DNA of 64,000 nt from Fabrea salina (Eukaryota > Ciliophora > Heterotrichea > Heterotrichida > Fabreidae), in NCBI GenBank assembly GCA_022984795.1, contig JALIHJ010000053.1:120560-184559 (forward strand). Direction: 5' to 3'. Positions 54,801-64,000 of the stretch are shown one piece after another (the first letter of the stretch is position 1; every line of letters starts with the position of its first letter). The translations under genes and the position numbers were made by a program. The notes beneath the pieces are model-generated. The model saw only the letters and a program-made list of their open reading frames with translations, was not told the DNA's origin and made no database searches.

Positions 54801-57214
54801 CTGAACCCGGCAAAAACTATTGTGAAAGCACTTCTGGAGAGCAGCTACTAGACACCCAACAAACTGGGTCTATACTGCAAATTGAGTCTGAGGAACTAAG
54901 ACCTGGAGCCTTCTACTACTTCTGCGCGAAGGTTTCCAAAGACACCAGAGAAGCTGAGAAGTGTGTGGAACTAGAAGTAGTCGAAAGGGGCAACAAGGAG
55001 ATTAGCTTACCTAAACCCTTTTTCAAGATCAATTACTTGTGGGAACTCTTGGTTCTACTTTCAGTCCAAGGCTCCTTTGAAGACAGTGTGCAGTGGACTC
55101 AAGTGCTAGGAACCTCTCTTACTTCTACAACTCCTCTAAACAAACCCTACATCTACTTCCCTTCTGAGTCAATGACTCCAGGTTCTTACTACTCCTGGCA
55201 AGCAACCCTTTCTAGTTCAACAGGCTCACTTACCATCACTATTCCCTGGAACACCAACGTAGGAGCCTACTGTTTAGGAGACTTGGAAGTAAGTCCTTCT
55301 ACAGGTTCTGCCCTTTCCACTGAGTTTGAGTTAAGCATTGAGGACTGCTTTGACGGTGACGAAGAAGACTACCCCTTATTCTACTCCTTTGGACTCATTC
55401 GCAATGGCTACCACATTCCGTTAGCTCCTCCCAGACTCTCCAACAAGGTGACTACTAAGTTACTGTCTGGCACCAACACTCTCTTTGCCATGGTGTGTGA
55501 CTCAATGTGGAATTGTGAGTACTACAAGCAGTCCTTCAGTGTGAGTTCAGTTTCTAGAAGACTGCAAGAGAAGTCTGTGTCAGAAGCCTTCCTGGAAGAC
55601 ATTAAACATCCCGAACTCATTCCTGGCACTGTGCTTATGTACTGTGAGAGTCTTGAACTGGAACAAGCAGCCATTACAACTATGCTGTCTAAACTCAAAG
55701 AGTTCTCTCAGGACCTAGAAGACATTGATGAAGCTACTTACAGAAACGTAGTAGGAGCCATTTCAGTTATGATGGAAGAAGAAAACACCAACGAGTCTCA
55801 AACTCTGGAACTAGTAGACCTGGCCCTGTCCATGCTGGACTTTGAACTAGAAATACTCCAAGAAGACACTGAACTACTCATGGACAGTGCAAAAAGCCTG
55901 ACTGAAAAGTTCAACTTAAACAACAAAGTACTTAAGAAGAGCCAAGAACTCATCAGCAAAGTGTTCAACAAGTACTTCAAACAGTCACCTCCTGAAAACC
56001 AACCCAAAACCATCCAAATAGAAGGCATCACTACCTACAGAATGACTGAAACACCCCCTAAGTTCAAGGAACTCTCTGCACAGGTTTCAGACTCCAATGT
56101 AACTCTTCCAGGGTCACTGACCTTTGTAGACAGTGACGTTGTGGACATGGAAGTAACTACCTACAGCCAAGCAGGCAACTACTCAGACATTGTTGACTTG
56201 AGTTTCTTCGAAGCAGGCAGGTTCTCTGGATTTGACCTCAGTCTCAGAACTCGGTCTATTTACTCCCTCAGCAACTTAACTGAACCCATTGCTATTGAGA
56301 TTCCTTTCCATACTAACATTGGAAACTGGAGTTGTGGCTACCTGAAAGAAGAAGAGTGGGTGGAAGAAGGCTGTGAAGTAGTAGAAGTCAGAAGCAACTC
56401 AGTGGTTGTTAACACAACTCACACTTCAATGTTCAGTTTGCAACCTAAAAAAGCAGAGTCAGTAGTTGTTACAACAGAAGAAAATGAAGGATTCGGGATT
56501 TCTGACAACGAGTGCTCTCAAAGCTACATTCCTGCTTACTTGATGTCAGGAATACTGGCACTTGGAGTTTGCTTAGCAGCTATTTGGGCTATACTGGGCA
56601 GAAAAACTCCAAAAACTACTCCAGTCAGGTACATCTTTGAAACTCAAGGCGGCGAAACTGAAGGAAATGCCAATCAGAAATCAGATTATACAAACACGAT
56701 CATGGAAACTTCTCGCCTTCCAAATACCACAATGGAAGCTTCTGAGTCACAAGAACCCAAAAAGTTCCTGGAGAACCACTTAACTTTGAGTCTGTTCTTT
56801 GGCCAAGAAAAAGCATTTTCATCAATTTACTTAACATCAGAGTACATGATTCTGGGAGGACTTATTGGAGTGCTTACATGGATTACAAGAGACACCGACT
56901 CAGGGAACAAAGACAGTGAAGAGTTTGAAACGCAAGAACTCCTTGTGATTCTACTAGCCTCAGGCATCACCTCTTTTGCCATTGGGATTGCTGAAGTACT
57001 CACTAAAGTTTTGGGAGGCAACTCAAAGGCCCCAGTTTTTGTAGTTACAGCTGCACTTGGCATACTTAGTTTCTTACTGAGTGTATATTTATGCTCAGAG
57101 TTCTGTGAAGTGTGGAGTGTCCTTTGGACTTATTCACTTCTGGCAGGCATTCTCTTAGAGGTACTACTTTCTCAACCTCTGAGAGCCCTTATTAAAGCCT
57201 GCTTAACTAAGTAA
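51845..57214 (+). CDS. Cys-rich, REJ- and GPS-containing membrane protein
   Basis: 1,789 residues. A signal peptide (about 1-23) precedes a Cys-rich ectodomain (25-632). That ectodomain holds six full tandem units of ~55-70 residues (CVCEDGYYNSDPSGLTC...C-RC...DC...GDCVCP) and a seventh degenerate one. Residues about 632-1480 resemble the REJ region of polycystin-1-like proteins (repeated Y-W/S-Q-L-G and beta-sandwich segments). A GPS/GAIN-type site follows at about 1492-1540: NWSCGY, EEGCEVVEV, then THTSMFSL, with H-T-S at the expected cleavage point. Five or six membrane helices (from 1559) end the protein. A surface receptor or adhesion role is inference. This is the only intact member of a family that is otherwise broken here. 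Confidence 0.85.
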   Translation: MRMNLIFLLVALYLRSAYQGSNALTCSGEGSHIQGCCLNKESRNIDCFSGSVDSCKAECVDDGNGCCVPNCSGTNGWTGTTCAACPTHSSAYNLVCVCEDNYFNKDPNGLDCQECSTDCARCPIDDPNCVVTCEVTHAFNDVDGDCVCPLNSSDSGGVCVCNDVEEIMDCSSGTCQCVPCPADSSRYDNTCVCEDTYYNSDPSGLTCESCTTSCTRCPSTKDDPNCIVCTATDAYKDSDGDCVCPSGSSESPSGTCTCITGSTMTGGVCVCDNIEEIMDCSSGTCQCVPCPTQSSRYDNVCVCKDGYYNSPSTGLTCTSCTTNCQRCTTKEDPNCVDCTINHAYEDSTTGDCVCPDNSSPYDSTCVCEDGYYNSDPSGLTCTQCTTDCGRCPVDDPNCSVSCTVTHASNDATGDCVCPTNSSPYDSTCVCEDGYYNSDPSGLTCTPCTTGCQRCSNKEDSNCIECTVTNAYQDSGGNCVCPTGASLSGGECACDNPEEGIVCSGTSCECKVCPANSSLYDSACVCEDGYYNSDPSGLTCTPCTATCQRCSTKEDPNCIDCTATNSLQSSGGDCVCPTNSSESGGKCICDDGYYKDGPVCSPCHSSCKECSGSATHCTDCTSPLVLDSNRCVGCLRYFDSSQVSAYFSETYSKIYVTFDEEAVTNSGSCGTFFESETSEKLGIKPFCSWKNSTVLVVSLGSNFTIRNEALKLNAFNILKKQGECSFDYSDLESVAEYKYPLPIPSAELSAPYSYSIPCATRPLQISAKKSVGRAGGSLSYEWSQLSGPSNIDLSSQTESVLSIPKTQLSGGDYTFRVSISNTFGRSDSAEISVKVEEAEALSVQIDAGNQISIKSGDSLKIKAFVESFCGKSSSVQYAWNYEGLSSEGEAPGNPSAVIGNSKQSHVLRIKEGDLQAGYTYVFKATAQEGESYGEAFLYVTVESSPLVAILNKADGQISNGKDLRLDASESYDPDNSQGSLEFEWTCTEPGKNYCESTSGEQLLDTQQTGSILQIESEELRPGAFYYFCAKVSKDTREAEKCVELEVVERGNKEISLPKPFFKINYLWELLVLLSVQGSFEDSVQWTQVLGTSLTSTTPLNKPYIYFPSESMTPGSYYSWQATLSSSTGSLTITIPWNTNVGAYCLGDLEVSPSTGSALSTEFELSIEDCFDGDEEDYPLFYSFGLIRNGYHIPLAPPRLSNKVTTKLLSGTNTLFAMVCDSMWNCEYYKQSFSVSSVSRRLQEKSVSEAFLEDIKHPELIPGTVLMYCESLELEQAAITTMLSKLKEFSQDLEDIDEATYRNVVGAISVMMEEENTNESQTLELVDLALSMLDFELEILQEDTELLMDSAKSLTEKFNLNNKVLKKSQELISKVFNKYFKQSPPENQPKTIQIEGITTYRMTETPPKFKELSAQVSDSNVTLPGSLTFVDSDVVDMEVTTYSQAGNYSDIVDLSFFEAGRFSGFDLSLRTRSIYSLSNLTEPIAIEIPFHTNIGNWSCGYLKEEEWVEEGCEVVEVRSNSVVVNTTHTSMFSLQPKKAESVVVTTEENEGFGISDNECSQSYIPAYLMSGILALGVCLAAIWAILGRKTPKTTPVRYIFETQGGETEGNANQKSDYTNTIMETSRLPNTTMEASESQEPKKFLENHLTLSLFFGQEKAFSSIYLTSEYMILGGLIGVLTWITRDTDSGNKDSEEFETQELLVILLASGITSFAIGIAEVLTKVLGGNSKAPVFVVTAALGILSFLLSVYLCSEFCEVWSVLWTYSLLAGILLEVLLSQPLRALIKACLTK

Positions 57215-57343
57215 CTTCAATATGATCACTAAATTCTTTTCTTTTGCTTCAGAAAACGGATCTCTAGAGTAATTCATAAACAGTCAAAATACTTGGTAAG
57301 TCAGTTAGAGCTTACTGCAATAATTTCTCCATAGACAACTAAA

Positions 57344-58825
57344 ATGATCGAACTCAAGAAACTAGTTGAATTAGAGGATGAGTTCAGAGTACTAGATCAA
57401 GGAAAATCCCTAATTCCTACAGGAGCAAAGGTATCAGTTGTCTCTGTGCTTGGAGCATCCGGCAAGTCAACTCTTATGAACAACCTTTTGGGACAAAATG
57501 TTTTTACTAATTCAAAAAACACCACTAAAGGAATATACATCTTTAAAACAGGCAACCAAGTATACCTAGACCACCAAGGAGTCTCTGAAACTACAGAGTT
57601 AGCAGCCTTTACTTCTTTCTTTTCCGACACAATTTTAATCATTGCAGAATCCCACTCAAACAACTTTGAAGACTCCATAATGCCTGTGTTATTCAACGAG
57701 TTGCTCAAAGAAAGAACCCACAAAAGCAACATTGTAGTTGTAGTAAAGAATCACTCAAAACAAGCTGAACTTAGCAAGCTAAAACAAAACTTCACTCAAA
57801 AGCTAGAAAAGCAATGGAACCAAGGCATACAAACTCTGAAGTCAATAGACAAGGAGTGGACTAGAAGAAGGTTCAAGGATGAGTGCAGCGCACATGTTGA
57901 GTTTGTTGAGTTCAATAAAGACGGTAGCTGCAGAGAACTCCGAAGAATTACTGAGATCATAAGAAACAGCCCCAAGTGTGAAGTAGCCAAAAGACTTGAA
58001 CACTCCATAAACTGTGCTAATGCCAACGTTCTAGGAAAACTCCAAGCAACTAAATCCCAAATAGACCAAAAGAAACAAGAACTTGAATCCAAAGCAAAGG
58101 AACTCTTACTCAGTAACCCACTGAGCAATGAGTTCGAGCAGCAACTTGAAGAAATCCACAACTCAGTTAAAACTCCTGTCTGTGAAGTCCTAAGTGGACC
58201 TTTTGAAAGGATCAAAGGAGAGTACCTTCGAAAAGCCTTTTTATTCAAACTTTACTATATGAAAGCAGACATTCAGTATTACTACTTCAAACTAAGCTTA
58301 TGCAGAGTACTAGGAACTTGGTTTGGCAAGTTCAGTGAAGAATTGAGAACTCGAAAAAGTTCTTTTGAAGAAAAGCTCAACAGAATAGTTGGAAACTCTA
58401 GGTTGCCAGAAGAACTCAAAAACAAGATCAAAAAAACAATAAATAAAAAGAAAGAAAAGTTTTTAGAGGTTTTTTCTAAGAAGCTTCACACAGCTAAAGT
58501 AAAGACTTGGGCAGGGTGTGCTCTTTCTGTGGTGACTTTGGCTTTAGGAGGAGGATTCATTGGAAGGGGCTTGGTTGTGTGTGGAGTAGTTACTGGAAGC
58601 ATAGGAGCTGCAGTAGGTCTTGGAATGAGCTCAGAAAAGTACCTTACAGTCAGTCTTAAACTCAGAAGAGAAGAAAGTGACCTGGAATGGGAGATTATGA
58701 ACCTCTTAAGCTCTATCAAGAACTCAAAAGCCTCAAGTGTAGTTTTTGAAATTGACGATGAATTCAAGCACACCTTTTCACCACTTGACCTTGAAAACCT
58801 TTTAATTAAGAAGCAAGCTAAGTAA
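57344..58825 (+). CDS. Atlastin/GBP-like large GTPase
   Basis: 493 residues. GTPase motifs: P-loop GASGKST (37-43), switch NTTKGIYIF (59-67) similar to the T-KGIW of the GB1/RHD3 group, and DHQG (76-79). The G4 position has VVKNHS instead of the usual RD, so nucleotide specificity is uncertain. Residues about 240-390 are helical. A glycine-zipper hydrophobic stretch lies at about 385-430 (TLALGGGFIGRGLVVCGVVTG), as in membrane-remodelling GTPases, and a short helical tail follows. The protein is complete and starts with a good ATG context, although it lies between a surface-protein gene and its pseudogene. Confidence 0.75.
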   Translation: MIELKKLVELEDEFRVLDQGKSLIPTGAKVSVVSVLGASGKSTLMNNLLGQNVFTNSKNTTKGIYIFKTGNQVYLDHQGVSETTELAAFTSFFSDTILIIAESHSNNFEDSIMPVLFNELLKERTHKSNIVVVVKNHSKQAELSKLKQNFTQKLEKQWNQGIQTLKSIDKEWTRRRFKDECSAHVEFVEFNKDGSCRELRRITEIIRNSPKCEVAKRLEHSINCANANVLGKLQATKSQIDQKKQELESKAKELLLSNPLSNEFEQQLEEIHNSVKTPVCEVLSGPFERIKGEYLRKAFLFKLYYMKADIQYYYFKLSLCRVLGTWFGKFSEELRTRKSSFEEKLNRIVGNSRLPEELKNKIKKTINKKKEKFLEVFSKKLHTAKVKTWAGCALSVVTLALGGGFIGRGLVVCGVVTGSIGAAVGLGMSSEKYLTVSLKLRREESDLEWEIMNLLSSIKNSKASSVVFEIDDEFKHTFSPLDLENLLIKKQAK

Positions 58826-58973
58826 ATTCAGACTTAGTATAGACTTAGGAGATCTTGTATGCAGAGAAATCGTCTTTACTTGCCTGGATATTCACTCTAA
58901 TAATGAAGGTTGGGGTATTTTCGATCAGAAGTTGGAAATTGTATTATTCAACTCCCCAGCATACCTAAGAAGA

Positions 58974-59004
58974 GTGTACAATTGAAATGATTCCTTTTGT
59001 ACAC
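58974..59004. repeat. Perfect inverted repeat upstream of the pseudogene
   Basis: GTGTACAA and TTGTACAC, 8 bp each, with a 15-nt spacer, about 50 bp before the pseudogene's former ATG. It could be a hairpin or a chance palindrome. Confidence 0.6.
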
Positions 59005-59055
59005 CCTACAAATGATAAATAGAATTCAATCTTTAGATCAGTTTAAGGTGAATAA

Positions 59056-62000
59056 ATGGTAAAGGCTTTTGTGATTCTGTTAGTTTTCAAAGGAGTTTTC
59101 GGAGGTGCCCCCAACAATCTTTGTGACAACCAGTGCTCTAACTGCCAAACCCAACCTTGGGAGTGCCAGAGTGGACAGTGCAGCTCTGGAATTCAAGTAA
59201 ATAGCATATGCCTGAAGCACTGTCCTTATGGGTTTGGGTCTCCATGCACCTTTACCAGTGGAGTTGTTTTAGAAGAGACCTTTTCGAGTTTTGAGTTCAG
59301 TGAATTCCCAAGCTGGTTTTGATGCAAATACCTACTTTCCTTTTAACAACGGAGAAAGTGATGACCCGCTTCCAATGAAACAAAGAGGAACCTACGTAGA
59401 CTCCAATCGGTTCATCAGGTCTAAGAATGAAGTTAACTTGCACTATACCTTTACAATTACTCTGTGGTTTAGAACAGAGAACTTTGGAGTTCTTTTTTGA
59501 AAGGAGACTACCTGACGATTGACACTGGAGGGACTGATGAAAACAATGGAATGACTTTGAAACTAGAAGACACTGCTGGGAATGAAATTTATGAAAAGTT
59601 GACCTTTACTTTCAATGTAAATCAATGGTACTATGCTGCTTTCACTTGCGAATTCTCAAGTAGCTCTGGAACTGTCTTGAAGGAGAGGTATGTTAACGGA
59701 GCTGGGGATGCAAGTACCGGCAGTCGATAAAATCTTCAGACACCCAACAGGAGATCCACATTCAGATAGGAGGGTTTTGAGTGTCAAGCGATTATTTACA
59801 AGATCCGGATCCTCCAGGAAGTCAACACAACCTCAAATCGGAAATGATGATGTGTGCCAATGACTCTTTCTTGCAGGCTGTTATGGTTTCTGCAGCCACG
59901 TAGCCACTCGGTGAGTAACTGCCAAAGCTGTGATGGTTCTTGTTCTATGGGCTGTGTAAGAGATGGAAATCAGTGCCTCAATGTTCCGCCAACTGTGATT
60001 CTTGCAGTAACTTAGGAGTAGACAGTTGCACAGCTTGTTCCAGAAGGTTACTACCTCACTCAAGGCATGTGCATTCCTTTTTTGCCCCACTGGATTCACT
60101 GAACTCAGAATCTGCGATCCTTCTGACATCTTTGTCTTCCACCTGAGCCTAGACAATGTGATCCTTGATATTGTAAACGACCAAAGAACTCCATCCCAGT
60201 GCTTACAGGCGAACAGCCACTTCTACCCAAACTACGACCCAACTGATCCCATTTCCACCAAAGAAAGGAATTATTACTTCGATGGAGACTCTAGCTACAT
60301 GCAACTGCCTCCTCATGCTAACGACGCAGAAGGAGTTCACTATAGCTCTAAGTTCACAATGGTAGCTTGGGTTATGCCTAAGTCTTTCGGGGGACATATT
60401 TTCCAGAGAAGATTCTGGCACTTGGGTTAAATTTGTAGACTTTTATAAGTTCAAGTCAAGAATTCCAAGGAATGATTAAGATTTCAAGTTCTGCGGAGCA
60501 TATTACGCAGACTGATTCTTTGAATATATTGGAGCTTTTTAGTCTTCAGGTCTTATGTAGAGTCTTCTAGCTACAAAGTCTCTGTTTCAGTCAGCGGGAA
60601 TGCCCCAGCTGTTAAAGACTTTGGAAATGAATTCTACCAGGATATTACTAGTGCTTCCACACTTGCTTGATTGGGGCTGCATACTCAAAGTTCTGGTGCA
60701 AAGGAGTTGTTTTCCATGGCTTTTGTGGGAGTTCAGGATCTACAACACTGACTGCAGTCCTTCTAGCTTACTACAATCTTCTGGTTGCTCGGGAGGCTGT
60801 AGCTATTGCCCAAGTAACAATTCGGATCAATGCCCCTTACTTGCAGCATAAACGAGTACTGGGACGAAGAAAACAGTTCGTGTGGGACCTGCCATCAGAA
60901 CTGCTGCAAAAATGGCACAATGGCGAAACGGCTCCTCGTGCAACCTTTGTTATGACCAACAGTGCAAAACTTGCGAAGACTTTTCTAGTTGCCAGTCTTG
61001 TATTGAGAATGCCCTCTCCTTCTTCCGACTGCCAGTGCAATACAGATACTCTTGGAATTCAGCAACAGAGGCTTGTGAGTATGACCCAGACTTAACTTTC
61101 GAAGCTAATCTCACAACTCAAGCAGACAACTCACTGCAACTTAGCTTCTCAGAGGACCTAAAAGCATCCCTTAGAGAAGATGACTTTGAAGTGATGCTGC
61201 AGAATGAAACTATTGAGTACAGTTACTCTCTGGAAGAACTTAGTCTCAGCAGCTACAGGATTCAACCTAACCTTCAAGTCATTTGTTTCGGAGGGAGAAG
61301 TGGTTCAACTAAGAGTTCACTTCCAGCATTCTAAGTAACTTGAACCATACTTTGAGCAGTAGCACACTTGACTGAGCTGAACAAGTTCCAACCAAGTGTT
61401 CAAGAGCCAGAGGGACCAGAAGAACCAATGTAAACTTTTATGGTAACTTAACAACTGAAGACAACAACTCTTTAAGTCTTGAATTTTCAGAAGACTTAAA
61501 AGCATCCTTAAACAAAAACAAGCTCAAGCTAGAACTCCATAACAAAACCATTGACTACACATACTCTTTAAAGAACTTAGTTTCAGCAGCTACAGAATCA
61601 CTTTAAACTTCAAGTCATTTGTTTCAGAGGGAAGTGATTCAGGTGGAATTCACTACTCAGATCCTAAGCACTCTCAACCACACTCTAGCTAACAACACCT
61701 TTGAAGCCAAGCTGCAGAGTATGACTTAGCTGGAGTCCAAACTAAAAGAAACTAAAGAGCAAGCCCAAACGCTAACTGCAGCAGCAGGAACAGCCAGCTT
61801 TGTTCAGTTTAGTCAACCCCAACCCATCAACTCTGTGGAACCTAATGAACACCCTTGAGGTAGTATCTTACATAACTTTAAGCAACAATCCCCTAACTCC
61901 AAGAACCAAAGGACTTTTAGAAGGAATCAACTTGCTGGAGTCTTTCAGGGTCTACTTAGACTACGCTTTAGAAGTTATTACAGGTAGTGACTCTAGACTA

Positions 62001-63000
62001 CTCCTCAAAGTTCTCCTCAAGTCTTTTCATGGTAACAGCTGCCACGAACTTAGCAATATTGGTTGTGCTTTTAGCAGCATGGCCTTTTATTTGGCTGGTA
62101 TCGAAAACATTCACATGTGGTGAGGAAAGACTCCAAAAGTGGTTGAAGGAATACAAGTACAACGTGTTCATCAGGTACTGGATCCAATGCTATTTAGACT
62201 TAACAATTGCATGCTTGATCCAGTTATCTGACTTTCCGGAGGCTAATACACTGGAGATAGCAAGCTATGCATCAGCTGGACTGGTACTTTGCTTTATTGT
62301 GAACACCCCTGTGTCTCTATGGTTATTCTGCAGAAAAGCAGATGAAATAGAGACCTCCAACTGAACTCGAACTTCTACGCCACATGGGGAGCCTTGTTCT
62401 ATATAGATTTGACCGGGGAAACAAACCCAAAAGCTCCTTACACCCTACCTTTTGTTTGTGGCAGTCAGACTACTACTGGCAGGAAGTCTGACACTCTTGG
62501 GTAGCTACCCCATAATCCAAGCTGGTGCAAATACAGCAATAATACTAGCATACGGTTTGTTTACTTGCACAGTGAGGCCAAATCTAGAAAAGACAAAGCA
62601 ACTACTGGCCAGCATCACTGAAGCAGCAGTATGCTTAGTGTTTTTTGCTGTGATGTACTTTCTCAACAGTGAATGGGGGGACAGCTTCTACAAAGTGGAA
62701 AACTTTATACTATACCTAGTTCTGGGAGTGATTGTAATCCAGAGTGCCACTGCTATTCTTGAATTTGGCTACAAAGTTTACTCTTTCTTTAGGGAAAGAA
62801 AGAGTGCTAGGGTGGTCACTCTACAAGAAACTAAAGTGGTCAACAGAACCCAAGGGGGTAATATTGCCACCGAAGAACAAAGTCCTGGAATCCGTCAAGG
62901 GAATCCACTAGAGTTCTTTAGAGGGAAGAAAAATAATCAGTTAATCATAAGAAACTTAGTAATACCTAAAATAGTTAATATTTTATGCATTAGTATTCTG
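59056..63000 (+). pseudogene. Broken Cys-rich/LamG transmembrane surface-protein gene
   Basis: A signal-peptide-like start (MVKAFVILLVFKGVFG) and Cys-rich piece run to about 59320. Pieces in changing frames follow: a LamG/concanavalin-like segment (about 59300-59730), Cys-rich sequence (59880-60060), a second LamG-like segment (about 60140-60420, NYDPTDPISTKERNYYFDG), further Cys-rich DNA (60750-61060), an ectodomain segment duplicated in tandem (61095-61660), and multi-pass membrane pieces (61987-62364 and 62452-62990). At least ten frame changes or stops occur. None fits a 15-nt intron. Domain order fits one large ciliate-type surface protein in decay. Confidence 0.8.
61095..61660 (+). repeat. 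Tandem duplication inside the pseudogene
   Basis: About 230 bp at 61095-61320 recurs diverged at 61435-61660. The first reads NLTTQADNSLQLSFSEDLKASL and the second NLTTEDNNSLSLEFSEDLKASL. Both continue with NETIEYSYSLEEL / NKTIDYTYSLKNL. The second copy is interrupted by a shift. The unit is a beta-rich ectodomain segment. Confidence 0.75.
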
Positions 63001-63004
63001 CCTT

Positions 63005-64000
63005 GGGTGTTAGGGTGTTGGGGTGTTGAGGGTGTTAGGGTGTTACTTGTTGTTAGGGTGTTAGGGTGTTAGGGTGTTAGGTGTTAGGGTGTTAGGGTGT
63101 TAGGGTGTTAGGGTGTTAGGGTGTTAGGGTGTTAGGGTGTTAGGGTGTTAGGGTGTTAGGGTGTTAGGGTGTTAGGGTGTTAGGGTGTTAGGGTGTTAGG
63201 GTGTTAGGGTGTTAGGGACTGTTAGGGTGTTAGGTTGGGGTGTTAGGGTGTTAGGGTGTTAGGGTGTTAGGGTGTTGGGGTGTTAGGGTGTTAGGGTGTT
63301 AGGGTGTTAGGGTGTTAGGGTGTTAGGGTGTTAGGGTGTTAGGGGTGTTAGGGTGTTAGGGTAGGGGTGTTAGGGGTGTTGGGAATTGTTAGGGTGTTAG
63401 GGTGTTAGGGTGTTAGGGTGTTAGGGTGTTAGGGTGTTAGGGTGTTAGGGTGTTAGGGTGTTAGGGTGTTAGGGTGTTAGGGTGTTAGGGTGTTAGGGTG
63501 TTAGGGTGTTAGGGTGTTAGGGTGTTAGGGTGTTAGGGTGTTAGGGTGTTAGGGTGTTAGGGTGTTAGGGTGTTAGGGTGTTAGGGTGTTAGGGTGTTAG
63601 GGTGTTAGGGTGTTAGGGTGTTAGGGTGTTAGGGTGTTAGGGTGTTAGGGTGTTAGGGTGTTAGGGTGTTAGGGTGTTGGGGTGTTAGGGTGTTAGGGTG
63701 TTAGGGTGTTAGGGTGTTAGGGTGTTGGGGTGTTAGGGTGTTAGGGTGTTAGGGTGTTAGGGTGTTAGGGTGTTAGGGTGTTAGGGTGTTGAGGTGTTAG
63801 GGTGTTGGGGTGTTAGGGTGTTAGGGTGTTAGGGTGTTAGGGTGTTAGGGTGTTAGGGTGTTAGGGTGTTAGGGTGTTAGGGTGTTAGGGTGTTAGGGTG
63901 TTGGGGTGTTAGGGTGTTAGGGTGTTAGGGTGTTAGGGTGTTAGGGGTGTTAGGGTGTTAGGGTGTTAGGGTGTTAGGGGTGTAGGGTGTTAGGGTGTTA
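63005..64000 (+). repeat. Telomere, 8-mer GTTAGGGT repeats
   Basis: About 120 copies of GTTAGGGT run to the window's right edge, G-rich strand 5' to 3', as expected at a right-hand chromosome end. The proximal ~380 bp has more variants (GTTGGGGT, GTTGAGGGT, GGGGTGTT, TTACTTG, GGGACTG). The distal part is nearly pure with scattered GTTGGGGT. No non-telomeric sequence lies further right within the window. Confidence 0.95.

Noticed and set aside
59056-63000. An intact multi-exon gene with many short introns
   Set aside because: The frame changes do not coincide with 15- or 16-nt GT...AG stretches, several stops remain inside conserved segments, and relics of the same family are broken nearby.
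63005-64000. CRISPR array or ordinary minisatellite
   Set aside because: The 8-bp unit is contiguous without spacers and matches the heterotrich telomere repeat, at a chromosome end with the correct strand orientation.

Overview
The window looks like the end of a macronuclear chromosome of a heterotrich ciliate, most likely Stentor coeruleus or a close relative. Three features seen in the sequence support this. The last ~1 kb is a telomere of the 8-mer GTTAGGGT, the G-rich strand of the CCCTAACA repeat known from Stentor and Blepharisma. The genes are interrupted by 15-nt introns: nine are placed here, most of the form GTAA...TAG. TAA, TAG and TGA all act as stops in conserved genes, so the code is standard as in Stentor, not the UGA=Trp code of Blepharisma. 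The species name is inference.

Layout. Positions 1-361 are non-coding. From 362 to 48,818 lies a very compact array of 27 intact-looking single genes on both strands, with gaps often of 1-40 bp, some overlapping stop codons, and two pairs of divergent start codons only 4 bp apart. In order: ArfGAP, IP3 receptor-type Ca2+ channel, FYVE zinc finger plus STE20-like kinase, WD-type protein, Mei2-like RNA-binding protein, VMP1-like membrane protein, coiled-coil protein, ribosomal protein uL4, ammonium-transporter-like protein, PH protein, phosphatidylserine synthase, SET methyltransferase, casein kinase 2 beta, PIG-Q/Gpi1, ankyrin-like protein, DHHC palmitoyltransferase, amino-acid transporter, calmodulin, EF-hand coiled-coil protein, RNA polymerase I second-largest subunit, DEAD-box-like helicase, a second SET protein, Pescadillo, a small membrane protein, a SAXO-like microtubule protein, a WD40-TRP channel fusion, and a 3,129-residue membrane protein with helical repeats and EF-hands.

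From 48,819 to 63,005 the character changes to subtelomeric. Intergenic DNA is long, relics of a Cys-rich surface-protein family are scattered and broken, and a non-LTR retrotransposon tail survives. Three genes remain open: a C2 protein, a 1,789-residue Cys-rich/REJ/GPS membrane protein, and an atlastin/GBP-like GTPase. A ~4 kb multiply frameshifted pseudogene then runs into the telomere.

The genes do not form one pathway. Several act in Ca2+ or membrane signalling (IP3 receptor, calmodulin, EF-hand proteins, TRP-like channel), in lipid and membrane biology (phosphatidylserine synthase, PIG-Q, DHHC, VMP1-like, ArfGAP) and in ribosome production (Pol I subunit, Pescadillo, uL4). Adjacency is probably packing rather than operon structure. 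The most unusual items are the WD40-TRP fusion, the giant helical-repeat protein, the FYVE-kinase fusion, and start codons separated by only 4 bp.
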